A DNA stretch of 64,000 nucleotides from Halosegnis longus (GCF_009663395.1 NZ_QKNW01000003.1:62001-126000); one strand, 5' to 3'; shown: positions 42,725 through 50,907, counted from the stretch's first letter. Made by a program: numbers and translations. Notes: generated by a model not told the origin, from the sequence alone.

Positions 42725-43386
42725 TAGTCAATCAGCTCCCCGTCTTCGTCCGTTTTCGAGCCAACGTACAGTGGGAAATTGGCTCGGATCTCTTCGTGCC
42801 ACTCCGTCGGTTTGGCCCCATCCATCAGTCGGGTGAGTGTATCCATCCCAACCTCGCAATACGAGATCGCATTCCGGTCGTGGGGAGCGACGCCTAATTT
42901 CTCGAAGTGGTTCTCGGGTCTCGTTATGACGCCGTCCGCAAGATAGAACAGCACGTTCCCACGGTCTGTCTCATACTTCATCACCTGCATGCGGATGAGC
43001 TCGTATAACTCGCTACGAGTGAACTCAATCACCATCCTCGTTGGGTTCTCGATCCGCTCCTCGATGTTCGCTTCAAGGACAGCGACTGCGGTTTCACGCG
43101 GGTCGTCGACGATCGACGAGATCTCCTGTGCATGCTCGAGCACCACGTGCGTCGGAAACCGGTCCGTGATGCTCCCGGTCACATCGACACCGGTGTCTCG
43201 TTTGCCAACCTGCAGGTTCTCTGGGAGCACCCGGTCGAGTGTCGCAGTCTCCGGGTCCCAACCGATGAGAATCTTGTCCGCGGTCGATTCTACGCCTAGT
43301 TCCTCGATCGTGTCACGGTTTGCTGCAACGAACACGTCGAGCCACGCTTGCAACTCGTCTGTACTGTTAATGTCAGAGATTGTCAT
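42724..43386 (-). CDS. Paralogue array member 2
   Basis: A 220-aa protein. Shared blocks with the 219-aa gene upstream: LQAWLDVFVAANRDTIEELG, ADKILIGWDPETATLDRVLP, a domain with ELYELIRMQVMKYETDRGNV-LFYL, and the C-terminal LTRLMDGAKPTEWHEEIRAN. Identity looks to be about 35-40 percent by eye. No known family; the repeated amplification suggests rapid diversification. Confidence 0.68.
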   Translation of the reverse strand: MTISDINSTDELQAWLDVFVAANRDTIEELGVESTADKILIGWDPETATLDRVLPENLQVGKRDTGVDVTGSITDRFPTHVVLEHAQEISSIVDDPRETAVAVLEANIEERIENPTRMVIEFTRSELYELIRMQVMKYETDRGNVLFYLADGVITRPENHFEKLGVAPHDRNAISYCEVGMDTLTRLMDGAKPTEWHEEIRANFPLYVGSKTDEDGELID

Positions 43387-43403
43387 TATGAGTGTCTGTC
43401 TGC

Positions 43404-44063
43404 TTACGAACCAATCTTGTAGCTGTCTGCTTCCGACCCGACATGCAGCGGGAGGTTGACCGCTGTCGTCGAGTGCCACTGTTGTGCTTCTCCACCGTTC
43501 AGTAGTCGCCGAAGCGAGTCCATTGCAACATTGCACGTCGCAATCGTCTCGAATTCATGTGTGTCGACGCCCCACGACCGTTCTCGATTCTCCCGCTCCG
43601 TCCGGAACGAGCCGTTCAGGTAGAACAGGACCGACCCGTACATCGTCTCGTACACGAGATACTGATGCCGAATCAGCTCACGGAGGTCACTCCCCGACAG
43701 CATCACGGTGATTGCCTCGGTTTCCTCCAGTCGCTCCCGGACGTTCGCAGCCATGATGGCGACTGCAACCTCACGCTCATCCGGACTCTCCAGTGGAATC
43801 TCCTGTGCATATTCGAGCACATCCGTCGCTGGAAGTCGGGAGGCGATCATGGCTCCATCTGTCCCAACGAGGCTGTCGCTTCCCAGTTGGAGGAAATCCG
43901 GGAGGAGTCGGGACAACGTTCCCGACTGTGGGTCCCACTCCATGACCAGTTTCTCCGCAATCAATTCGGGACCGAGCTCCGAGACCTTCTCTCGGTTCGC
44001 TGCAACGACATAGTCGATCCACTCCTGTAGTGCTCCCGCGCTGTTGATGTTTGCAATAGACAT
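43404..44063 (-). CDS. Paralogue array member 3
   Basis: A 219-aa protein, aligned end to end with member 2 (LQEWIDYVVAANREKVSELG; LRELIRHQYLVYETMYGSVL-FYL; LRRLLNGGEAQQWHSTTAVN-LPL). The three genes lie head to tail, consistent with tandem duplication. Function unknown. Confidence 0.68.
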   Translation of the reverse strand: MSIANINSAGALQEWIDYVVAANREKVSELGPELIAEKLVMEWDPQSGTLSRLLPDFLQLGSDSLVGTDGAMIASRLPATDVLEYAQEIPLESPDEREVAVAIMAANVRERLEETEAITVMLSGSDLRELIRHQYLVYETMYGSVLFYLNGSFRTERENRERSWGVDTHEFETIATCNVAMDSLRRLLNGGEAQQWHSTTAVNLPLHVGSEADSYKIGS

Positions 44064-44081
44064 GATGGTTCAGGTACGTTG

Positions 44082-45098
44082 TTAGGCGCTGTTCTGGCCA
44101 GTGCCGAACTGCTCTGTCACAGAGAGATCCTCGTCCTCGACGAGCTCGCCGAACTGGCCAGGCATGTAGCGTGCCATCTCTGCGTACACGTCGTCGGTGA
44201 TGTCCGTCCACTCGGTCTCCTCATAGCGGACGAACGTCGCCGTCTCGGGCACCTGGTCGCCCTGGATGTAGTCAGGAACAGCGCTCTTGCGGACGCGAAT
44301 CGAGTCACCGGGCGACGCTTCCTCACGGTAGTCGCGGAACGTCGTGCCGAACTGCGATGTGTCGTCATCGTCGACGACCTCGATTCGCGTTGGATGGCCA
44401 GCCCGCCACTCGATGCGCTCGGTCGTGTTCCCGTATGTGATGTCGGCGACAACCGTTCCCTCCATGGCCGTGTACAGGTCGGTTTCCTCACCGTCGAGCT
44501 CGACCGGGCCAGCGTAGTCACCGATGAGACGGATGCTGTCACCGGCCCATCGGCCACACATCGCATCGTCGCCGGTCTGGAAGCCGGCACAGACGATGCG
44601 CTTCAACTTCTCCATGTTCCACTCACCGACCGTGAGCGACGGGTCACGCTCGGCATCTCGTTCATGCACTCGGTAGGTCGACATGGCTCGCTCGTACAGG
44701 TTCTCGGCAAACCCTTGGCGAATCTTCATCGGGTACGTCTCGACGGCGTCGATGTCGACCTCGAACTCGTCTTCGTCCCAGCCGTCAGCGTCGCGAATGG
44801 CACGCTTGAGCGCACGCTCGATCGTCCGGTTCCCACCGTCGTCATCGGGCATGAACACCTGTCGCTCACGCAGTTGTTCGTCTTCGATGCGCGCTGCAGT
44901 CGCTTCGACGACCCGTTCGTCGTCTTGGTCGTACAGCCGGTCGAGCAGCGTCGTGCCGTCGAACGGTCCCTCGAACAGCAGGTACAGCATAATCTGGCCC
45001 GACAGCGGGTCGGACACCTTCTCCGGCAACTTCGCGAGCGATGGCAGCGACAGGTACTCCTTCTTGTCAGGGTTGACCGGACGGAAGTACTGCCCCAT
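44082..45098 (-). CDS. 338-aa protein with MGQYF start motif
   Basis: Starts MGQYFRPVNPDKKEYLSLPS, like the opening MGQYY-x-x-VNLDKKE seen in many phage and bacterial proteins of unknown function. The rest is acidic, with a helical part (IERALKRAIRDADGWDEDEF) and a beta C-terminal half (DSIRLIGDYAGPVELDGEET). The start overlaps a possible 22-aa leader frame (TAATG). Confidence 0.65.
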   Translation of the reverse strand: MGQYFRPVNPDKKEYLSLPSLAKLPEKVSDPLSGQIMLYLLFEGPFDGTTLLDRLYDQDDERVVEATAARIEDEQLRERQVFMPDDDGGNRTIERALKRAIRDADGWDEDEFEVDIDAVETYPMKIRQGFAENLYERAMSTYRVHERDAERDPSLTVGEWNMEKLKRIVCAGFQTGDDAMCGRWAGDSIRLIGDYAGPVELDGEETDLYTAMEGTVVADITYGNTTERIEWRAGHPTRIEVVDDDDTSQFGTTFRDYREEASPGDSIRVRKSAVPDYIQGDQVPETATFVRYEETEWTDITDDVYAEMARYMPGQFGELVEDEDLSVTEQFGTGQNSA

Positions 45099-45166
45099 TA
45101 CGCGCTCACCTCGGCCATCGGCTGGTTGGAAACGATACGACTGGTCGTAGTGGTGTCGGTGTACAT
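45098..45166 (-). CDS. Possible 22-aa leader peptide
   Basis: MYTDTTTTSRIVSNQPMAEV-SA. Its stop overlaps the ATG of the 338-aa gene (TAATG), so it could be a leader that couples translation. Too short to be certain. Confidence 0.3.
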   Translation of the reverse strand: MYTDTTTTSRIVSNQPMAEVSA

Positions 45167-45218
45167 GATAGTTGTAACTGGTCGTTGTACGCGACCAAGT
45201 TGAAGATTGTGGTAACGA

Positions 45219-45383
45219 TTACGCGAACTGGTCGGCTTCGACGTCAGGATTCGTCTGGAGCGTGTCCCGGCAATCGGGACAGACGCGGTATCGGCTATGG
45301 AGACCACTGATGGTCCCCGTGAACTGGACGTTGGTCAGGCCAGTCCGGACCGGCGTCTCCTCGCCACAGTGGTCACACTCCAT
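45219..45383 (-). CDS. 54-aa zinc-ribbon microprotein
   Basis: MECDHCGEETPVRTGLTNVQ ... YRVCPDCRDTLQTN: C-x2-C pairs at residues 3-6 and ~37-40. Overlaps the 60-aa gene by 11 nt. Confidence 0.62.
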   Translation of the reverse strand: MECDHCGEETPVRTGLTNVQFTGTISGLHSRYRVCPDCRDTLQTNPDVEADQFA

Positions 45384-45555
45384 GTTTTCCACCGGGGACG
45401 TTCGCGATGATGGAACTCGTCACGGAGTCATCGTCGTGTGCAACCACTAACACGTCGTCCGTGTCGAAGTCGATCTCGTTGACGGCATGCTCATGAAGTT
45501 CTTCAGCAATCTGTTCCGTTCGGTCGGACGCATCTGGTTCTATCTCAAGTGTCAT
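45373..45555 (-). CDS. 60-aa hypothetical protein downstream of structured repeat 3
   Basis: MTLEIEPDASDRTEQIAEEL, helix, then DTDDVLVVAHDDDSVTSSII. The upstream block CAGCAG...CTGCTGGAGTGATAC is nearly identical to that before the 43-aa gene at 34410. Confidence 0.6.
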   Translation of the reverse strand: MTLEIEPDASDRTEQIAEELHEHAVNEIDFDTDDVLVVAHDDDSVTSSIIANVPGGKHGV

Positions 45556-45575
45556 AGTATCACTCCAGCAGCTCT

Positions 45576-45747
45576 CACTGCTGTTTTCACCCTCCCGTGA
45601 CGCAGACCAGCGGAGTAACCTCTCGGTCCGTCCGGGCTCTGCCCGGTCGCAACCGACGGGGTTACCCGCTGGGGTGCGACGCGCTGTTCGTTCGTACAGG
45701 ATACGAACGCCGGTCGAGGCGACTTAGTCGTCGAAGTGCGGTTTGTC
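45576..45747 (-). repeat. Structured intergenic repeat, copy 3
   Basis: Main stem as in copy 1 (ACCAGCGG...CCGCTGGGGT). The inner hairpin is CCGGGC/GCCCGG, and the third stem is replaced by CGTTCGTA/TACGAACG, a different sequence with full pairing. It touches the stop of the 117-aa gene (45748). Confidence 0.85.
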
Positions 45748-46101
45748 TCAATTGAGCTCGAGCTCGAACGTCATCTGTGCTTTCAGCAAGTATTCGTCGG
45801 TGAACTCGAGTTCGTGGCCATCGGCATTCCTGAGTATCCGCTGGAACTTGTCTCGTGTCGTATCAGATGACATCTCGTTGATCGGCACACTGATTCGGCA
45901 CTCAACGCGAAGTGTGTGTAGTGCGATCGATGTCCCGAGCCCCTCGATGCTCACCTCGTCGATTGACCCAGTACCGATGCTGTCGAAGTGTCGTACGGTC
46001 TCTTCGACCCAGTTCATATCCTCGATGCCACTCTCGATGCTGGTGATTCGTTCGCGCAATTCTCCCTCTGCCCGGCCGACGGGACTCTGTTGTTGGCTCA
46101 T
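45748..46101 (-). CDS. 117-aa hypothetical protein
   Basis: MSQQQSPVGRAEGELRERIT, helix, then strands (IALHTLRVECRISVPINEMS) and KAQMTFELELN at the end. 4-nt overlap with the zinc-ribbon gene. May be distantly related to the 169-aa protein at 39843, which also precedes a repeat copy. Confidence 0.6.
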   Translation of the reverse strand: MSQQQSPVGRAEGELRERITSIESGIEDMNWVEETVRHFDSIGTGSIDEVSIEGLGTSIALHTLRVECRISVPINEMSSDTTRDKFQRILRNADGHELEFTDEYLLKAQMTFELELN

Positions 46102-46295
46102 GTTGGGTGTGTCGTAATCTCGACGTTTCCGGTCGTTTCGGTCAACTGTGCGCGATCTGTGTATCGGCAGTTACTGAGCTCGGCGCCACAACAGCGACAC
46201 TTCGCCGGTTGTGGGAACCGAACGTCGACGGCATCCTCGGCGACAACGCCACAGTCTGGACATCGCCCGACAGGGACACGGTCACTGTCGCTCAT
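46098..46295 (-). CDS. 65-aa zinc-ribbon protein
   Basis: CPDC near residue 12 and CRCC near 33, then a beta tail. Its start shares a base with the stop of the 327-aa gene (TAATG). Confidence 0.65.
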   Translation of the reverse strand: MSDSDRVPVGRCPDCGVVAEDAVDVRFPQPAKCRCCGAELSNCRYTDRAQLTETTGNVEITTHPT

Positions 46296-47278
46296 CAGTA
46301 GTGAACGTCGATGCAGACGACTGCGCCACCGTCTTTAATCGCCGTGATGGCAGTCTGCTGTTTCTCCTCGGTGACGATGCCTGTGTGTGCGCCCGCATCG
46401 TAGCCGTAGCACTCGTTCTTCGGCGTGTAGCCGAACAGGGAATTCATCCAGTGCTGGAACATGCCCAGGTCGCCGACTTGCTGTTGATACGTCGTTGGGT
46501 CGAGTTCGAACAGCTCTCTCGGGTCGATGTCGCTGTCCTCGAGCTCGTCTACTGCTTCGTCGCGTGCATGTTCGAGCTCGCGGGCAGTGCTCTCCCAGCT
46601 GGATTGAAGCTGCTCGATGGCACCTTGCCCACCGAGGACAACACGGTTCGGGTGTTCGGGAACTTCGTCGTAGTTCTTCGTCGACCCATCGACGCTGGGC
46701 CCGTAGTTGTCCATGTTGAACGGCCTGTAGTCGGGATTTGCCTCGATGACTGCACTGTGTGCCTCGACGAATGCCTGGAACGCGTCGAAGTCGAACTCGT
46801 ATCCGAGATGCTCGCCATCTTCACCAACGACATTCTGTTGGAACGTGCCCTCCTCGACCTCGCCACTGTCCCACTCGTCGCTTGCTTCGACGTCATCCAC
46901 CAGGTTGCGACGGAGCTCGTCGGCTCCAATCAACCCGTGTCGGTAGTCCCACTCCAGACGCTGTAGTGCGTCTTCGACACTGTAGTCGTCACTATCGCTG
47001 TAGGACGCCCAGTCGTACCAGGCGAGATTCTGGTGTCCGTAGATGCTGTTCAGACGAGCGCTGGAGCGACCGGCATGCTCCTCATGCCAGTCGGAGTAAC
47101 CACCGTTCTGCGTGGAGATGAACTCTCGAACGAACTCCGTTGCAGCATGATTCGCGTCTTCAACGATTCGTCGGTACTCCGTCGGCGTCGGTTTATTCGC
47201 GTCGAACGGCTCGTCGGCCGATGGAAGGGGCTGTGCAAGTCGGTTCGATGGAACAACAATTGTGAGTAACTGGTGCAT
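46295..47278 (-). CDS. 327-aa hypothetical protein
   Basis: MHQLLTIVVPSNRLAQPLPS, a helical acidic middle (FQAFVEAHSAVIEANPDYRP) and a C-terminus with GMFQHWMNSLFGYTPKNECY. An upstream ATG at 47296 is an alternative. No family recognised. Confidence 0.65.
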   Translation of the reverse strand: MHQLLTIVVPSNRLAQPLPSADEPFDANKPTPTEYRRIVEDANHAATEFVREFISTQNGGYSDWHEEHAGRSSARLNSIYGHQNLAWYDWASYSDSDDYSVEDALQRLEWDYRHGLIGADELRRNLVDDVEASDEWDSGEVEEGTFQQNVVGEDGEHLGYEFDFDAFQAFVEAHSAVIEANPDYRPFNMDNYGPSVDGSTKNYDEVPEHPNRVVLGGQGAIEQLQSSWESTARELEHARDEAVDELEDSDIDPRELFELDPTTYQQQVGDLGMFQHWMNSLFGYTPKNECYGYDAGAHTGIVTEEKQQTAITAIKDGGAVVCIDVHY

Positions 47279-47311
47279 TGTAATCGATGTGTGCAACCTG
47301 ACTGGGTTGCG

Positions 47312-47872
47312 TCAGTAGCTTCGATGCATCTCGTAGTCGCAGATGCAACAATGGGCGACGCCAACGTTCGGCGTCTTCACTTCAATCTCGACGTAGTTCG
47401 AATCACAGACGGGACACCGGTCGAACCGTGTGCCCTCGACGTGGATGGTCGCAGTGAAGTACTCATCGCACGGATTGAACGCGTCCGGGAGTTCATCGTA
47501 GTTGTCTGCGCGTATCAGCTGTTCATCGCTGAGGCCGGGGACGTCCTTCTCGTCGAGATTACCGATGACCGGTTCAAGCGAGTACCGGCGCACGTACTTC
47601 CGCGCCTTCGCCTTCCGGTTCCAGCCTTCGTCGTCGAGCCGACTCGATGTAACACGGAAGAGGCAATTCTTCACTTCACCCCAGTAGCCGGTCGGCTCGA
47701 TGTCGAATGTTGCAACGACGAGCTCGCCCTCTCTGTAGCCGGGGCCCTCGCTCTCTTTGAACGCCTGCTTTACCTCGAAGTGGTCTAGGTCGCTATCACA
47801 GATGTACGCCTCACCCGGCTTCGTCATCTTCGAGGCGCTCTCGACGACGACATCAACACTGTCTGTGCTCAT
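47312..47872 (-). CDS. 186-aa protein with C-terminal zinc ribbon
   Basis: The N-terminal ~140 residues are alpha/beta (REGELVVATFDIEPTGYWGE). The C-terminus has CPVC and CCIC (residues ~153-179), a zinc ribbon. 4-nt overlap with the next gene. Function unknown. Confidence 0.65.
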   Translation of the reverse strand: MSTDSVDVVVESASKMTKPGEAYICDSDLDHFEVKQAFKESEGPGYREGELVVATFDIEPTGYWGEVKNCLFRVTSSRLDDEGWNRKAKARKYVRRYSLEPVIGNLDEKDVPGLSDEQLIRADNYDELPDAFNPCDEYFTATIHVEGTRFDRCPVCDSNYVEIEVKTPNVGVAHCCICDYEMHRSY

Positions 47873-48204
47873 CGGTCGATACTCACCTGTTCATCGCTCC
47901 CCTGGCGTTGCTCGTGACAGACGCGAGTCCCGCCGGTGAACACCTGGACCGATTCGAGTCGGGCACTGGCCATGTTCGCCAGCTCGAGGCGAGACTGGAC
48001 AATTTTCAGTGCCGACGACGCACTATCCTCACCGTCGAGGGCCGGTGCGCCCTTCGCGTCGAGCTCGACTGTGACGATTGGTCGTCCATCGACCGTCATC
48101 GTCTCTGCAATCATTGCATCGGGGAACGCATCCGAGGGGCATCCGAGTTCGACGGATACCGTGACGTACACTGCCTGCGACTGGAGTTGTGCTCGTTGTG
48201 CCAT
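47869..48204 (-). CDS. 111-aa hypothetical protein
   Basis: MAQRAQLQSQAVYVTVSVEL; beta-rich (MIAETMTVDGRPIVTVELDA) with a helix (ALKIVQSRLELANMASARLE). Function unknown. Confidence 0.6.
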   Translation of the reverse strand: MAQRAQLQSQAVYVTVSVELGCPSDAFPDAMIAETMTVDGRPIVTVELDAKGAPALDGEDSASSALKIVQSRLELANMASARLESVQVFTGGTRVCHEQRQGSDEQVSIDR

Positions 48205-48231
48205 TGGTCTGAATCACTGTTGTCTGATTTG

Positions 48232-48540
48232 TTACACGCCGTAGTTGATGTCCGGACGTGAGTTCGTATGTGGCCGGGCGTGCCCAATCGGGTCAGGCTC
48301 GACCGACTTGATGACGCCAATCTGTCGCCCGTTGAACCGAAGTGCTGCAACGGGCGTCGACTGTGGGTCACGACAGGTGAGGACGAACGTGCCTCGCTCT
48401 GTCTCACCTCGCTGCAGCCCGAAGCTCTCTGCCCGGTCGACACGGACCATCAGCCCGTGTGCGCGGAACAGCGGTCCATCTGGCTCTCGAACGTACGAGA
48501 CCGTCACTGGAGTACCGTAGTCGGGCAGGTGGTCAGTCAC
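48232..48540 (-). CDS. 102-aa hypothetical protein
   Basis: GTG start overlapping the stop of the membrane-protein gene (GTGA). Beta-rich: VTDHLPDYGTPVTVSYVREP, AALRFNGRQIGVIKSVEPDP. A longer upstream frame exists but overlaps the membrane gene, so the coupled GTG is preferred. Confidence 0.6.
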   Translation of the reverse strand: MTDHLPDYGTPVTVSYVREPDGPLFRAHGLMVRVDRAESFGLQRGETERGTFVLTCRDPQSTPVAALRFNGRQIGVIKSVEPDPIGHARPHTNSRPDINYGV

Positions 48541-48776
48541 AACATCACCCGACTGAACCACATGATGAGGAGCCAACACCCGGCCACCTGCAGATTGTAT
48601 GCAACGAACGCTTGCATCGGAATCCACCCAAGGCCGAGTGGAATCAGTGACAGTATCGCTATCAGCGTGAGCCCGACCACGACGAAGACACCGCCACCGA
48701 AGGCAACGTCGCGCTGGGACTGCTGTTGTTCTGCCTCTGTCACCTCACGCGGGCCTGGTCGACCGCCATTACTCAT
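48537..48776 (-). CDS. 79-aa two-span membrane protein
   Basis: MSNGGRPGPREVTEAEQQQS, then two hydrophobic spans (GGVFVVVGLTLIAILSLIPL; FVAYNLQVAGCWLLIMWF). Overlaps both neighbours. Function unknown. Confidence 0.65.
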   Translation of the reverse strand: MSNGGRPGPREVTEAEQQQSQRDVAFGGGVFVVVGLTLIAILSLIPLGLGWIPMQAFVAYNLQVAGCWLLIMWFSRVML

Positions 48777-48996
48777 GGGGACCACCCGCGAATGCTTCGA
48801 GCGTCGTTTCCTCGGTGTCGGCGAACTGCCCTCGTGCGGGCTCGACGCCGTCCAACTGGAGTGATGCTGCGTCACTCCCGTTGGTCCGATATCGCTGTGC
48901 CTCTTCTTCAAGCAGGTCGGCAAGTTCGAGCGCTGACAGCTCTGTCCGGTCAAAGATGAGCTGTATCAGCAGCTTGCCGTACTGGGTATCTGCCAT
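48769..48996 (-). CDS. 75-aa hypothetical protein
   Basis: MADTQYGKLLIQLIFDRTEL with helices (LSALELADLLEEEAQRYR). ATG has the GTCGC context, and a promoter-like element lies at 49041-49064. Function unknown. Confidence 0.62.
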   Translation of the reverse strand: MADTQYGKLLIQLIFDRTELSALELADLLEEEAQRYRTNGSDAASLQLDGVEPARGQFADTEETTLEAFAGGPHE

Positions 48997-49040
48997 GCGA
49001 CTGTGTCTGGCGCTACCCTATCGTTTGGGGCGACGAACTT

Positions 49041-49064
49041 GTATCTACCGGCTACGAGTTATCG
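49041..49064 (-). promoter_or_regulatory. Promoter-like element, second copy
   Basis: Minus strand CGATAACTCGTAGCCGGTAG then ATACAA, matching 39246-39270 at about 20 of 25 positions. It lies 45-68 bp before the 75-aa gene and covers the stop of the 116-aa gene. Confidence 0.4.
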
Positions 49065-49409
49065 AAGGTCCTCCGGTCGACTTATGTTTGGCTCTTTCCG
49101 CCGGTTCACTGCTGGCTCGCGACGGACGCGCTGGTTCTCCGGATGCTTGTCAGCGTGCAGCATGTTCGTGCCAACGTAGCTCACTCCACGCTGGCACTTC
49201 GGGTCGCCACAGACGGGACATGCGTTGAGTATCTTCCACAGCGCCATCGGCTCGGCGACGTGGTGCTTGTACCCCTCGGGGTCGCCTGTATCCTCGATGT
49301 ACTTCTCTTCATCCACAATCTCGGATTTCTTCGGTGCCTCGTAGCCTGCGTTCTCCAGCAGTTGCTGGAGTGCAGCTATCTGTGGGCCGTCGAGTATGAG
49401 TTCTGGCAT
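49059..49409 (-). CDS. 116-aa zinc-containing hypothetical protein
   Basis: MPELILDGPQIAALQQLLEN, then NACPVCGDPKCQRGVSYVGT (Cys triad) and a basic C-terminus (RRKEPNISRPEDLR). Its ATG shares a base with the upstream stop. Function unknown. Confidence 0.62.
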   Translation of the reverse strand: MPELILDGPQIAALQQLLENAGYEAPKKSEIVDEEKYIEDTGDPEGYKHHVAEPMALWKILNACPVCGDPKCQRGVSYVGTNMLHADKHPENQRVRREPAVNRRKEPNISRPEDLR

Positions 49410-49738
49410 CAGTATGCCTCGTAGATGTCGTGGACGACCTCGCCTGTCGGCTGCTCGTCGAGCTCGATACGAACGGGAATCTCCGGGTCATCGTCGAGCA
49501 GGTAGACGAAGACCGACTGGCCCTCGCTGTGGGTTACCTGTAGTGGCCGACCCGAGGTCGACGAGAGCAGCTCCATCTCGTGGAACGGATGCTGATTCGC
49601 CTGCCGAAGCAGCACCTTCGCACGCACTTCAACTCGGTCTGGAACGTCTCCGAGACGCTGCTCGACGAACGTGTCGATGGTCTCTCGACGTACCGACTGT
49701 TCTCCTGTCCTTGTACCGCCATCAGTTGTTGCCTCCAA
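49409..49738 (-). CDS. 109-aa hypothetical protein
   Basis: A TTG start (TTGGAGGCAACA) is the only start that keeps the full N-terminus; internal starts are possible. Helix-rich N-half (RRETIDTFVEQRLGDVPDRV) and beta C-half (SVFVYLLDDDPEIPVRIELD). It begins directly after the tRNA-like element. Confidence 0.55.
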   Translation of the reverse strand: MEATTDGGTRTGEQSVRRETIDTFVEQRLGDVPDRVEVRAKVLLRQANQHPFHEMELLSSTSGRPLQVTHSEGQSVFVYLLDDDPEIPVRIELDEQPTGEVVHDIYEAY

Positions 49739-49862
49739 CGGACCGGGTGGGGATTGAACCCACGCAGCGTCTCCTGCATCGTTTTCACTCTGGGGAAAAG
49801 TATGGGTAAACCCTGAAGTGTCCGTCTGCGTTCAACGCCGAATCCAGCCAGCCTGCCAGTCC
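49739..49862 (-). tRNA. tRNA-like element (possible intron-containing or remnant tRNA)
   Basis: The minus strand ends with a perfect T-arm, GTGGG-TTCAATC-CCCAC (49747-49763), followed by CCGGTCC (49740-49746). This pairs with GGACTGG (49856-49862) as a 7-bp acceptor stem with one G-T pair. GCAG/CTGC before the T-arm would fit a class II variable arm. The span is 124 nt, too long for an intron-less tRNA. A possible D-stem (GCTG/CGGC) is irregular and no normal anticodon arm is found. It may be a tRNA with intron, or a tRNA 3'-half kept as an attachment site. Confidence 0.35.
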
Positions 49863-49883
49863 ACGGTGAGCGCGTCTCGTGCG

Positions 49884-50084
49884 CTACTCGTCGTCGACCG
49901 CTTCGATGCGAACGAGCTCGAACTCGCCTTCGTCAATCAAGCCATCCTCCTCGTACTCTTCGAGGAGGGTCTTCGCCGTCTCCTCGTCGAACATATCTCG
50001 ACCGCCACCCACTGTCTGTGGCGTCAGGAACTTCTTGCTACCAGGACTGTACAGGCCGTAGCCAATCGTCGTGTCATCACTCAC
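49884..50084 (-). CDS. 66-aa acidic hypothetical protein
   Basis: MSDDTTIGYGLYSPGSKKFL then a helix (DEETAKTLLEEYEEDGLIDE). Downstream of structured repeat copy 4 by ~60 nt. Function unknown. Confidence 0.6.
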   Translation of the reverse strand: MSDDTTIGYGLYSPGSKKFLTPQTVGGGRDMFDEETAKTLLEEYEEDGLIDEGEFELVRIEAVDDE

Positions 50085-50144
50085 TGTTGTAGTATGGTGT
50101 ATATGATTCTTGTTGCTTCAACGTTGCCACTCGATGTGGTATTC

Positions 50145-50321
50145 TGTCGCTGTCTTCACCCCTGACGCGAAGCGCACCAGCGGGAGTAACCCCTTCGTGT
50201 CCGAACGGAGTGAGGACCGAACGGGGTTACCCTGCTGGGGCGCTCGCGCGGTGCTGTTCGTTCGTACAGGATACGAACGTCGGTCGAGGTGACCATCGGT
50301 CACCGAAGTGCTGTTCGTTGT
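50145..50321 (-). repeat. Structured intergenic repeat, copy 4
   Basis: Main stem GCGCACCAGCGGGAGTAACC...GGTTACCCTGCTGGGGCGC; third stem CGTTCGTA/TACGAACG as in copy 3; last stem GGTGACC/GGTCACC, where copies 1-3 and 5 have GGCGAC-type pairs. The stop of the SLOG gene (50322) touches it. Confidence 0.85.
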
Positions 50322-50876
50322 TCACTCCCACGGAGCACTCTCCACGTCGTAGCGCAGCGTGACCAGCGTCGTGTCGTCATCGTCTTCAGCTGTCGAGATG
50401 ATGTGCTCGGTCTGGCCACCGCGACCATCGGTGAACACCAGGACGATGTCGGCGGTCTCGACCATGCGCTGGTTCTGGGCGTACGCTGCCCCAGCGCCAT
50501 CCGTTTCCCATGATGGCTCGAACGTGTCGTCGGCTCCGAGGGGCATCTCGTTGGCTGCAGCCCACATCTCGCCAGCTCGTGCTGCACCACCGTTGCCGGT
50601 CGTGATGACGCGGTCGATGCGACCAACGACGGCGTTCGACAGACGCGACTTGAGCGTCGAGCCAACGGCGAGGATGCGCTCGCTGTGGTCGAACAGTGCA
50701 TCGGTTCGCATGAACTCGTCCGTGCCGGCGACGGCGACCGTGAGGCCGTCGACGGACTGCTCGTTCGGCTCGACCGACAGCGTCGTCGGAGGGCGAATCT
50801 CGGTCGGGTTGGTTGTTGCGCGCGATTCCACGAACGGGCCCCGTTCTGGGACGGGGTCGAAGTGTGCATCTGACAT
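50322..50876 (-). CDS. SLOG-domain (YspA-like) protein
   Basis: A 184-aa protein. The order GLTVAVAGTDEF, RIDRVITTGNGGAARAGEMW-AAAN, PSWETDGAGAAYAQNQRMVE and TADIVLVFTDGRGGQTEHII matches the SLOG superfamily (YspA/YpsA/DprA-like Rossmann fold), including the G-G-A loop and the RN-x-x-M-x-x-x-AD strand. SLOG domains bind nucleotide derivatives. It is one of three SLOG-type genes in this stretch. Start at 50876 (MSDAHFDPV) is preferred over 50918. Confidence 0.7.
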   Translation of the reverse strand: MSDAHFDPVPERGPFVESRATTNPTEIRPPTTLSVEPNEQSVDGLTVAVAGTDEFMRTDALFDHSERILAVGSTLKSRLSNAVVGRIDRVITTGNGGAARAGEMWAAANEMPLGADDTFEPSWETDGAGAAYAQNQRMVETADIVLVFTDGRGGQTEHIISTAEDDDDTTLVTLRYDVESAPWE

Positions 50877-50907
50877 GATGATACCTGTGTTGTATCCGCA
50901 CTGGTCC

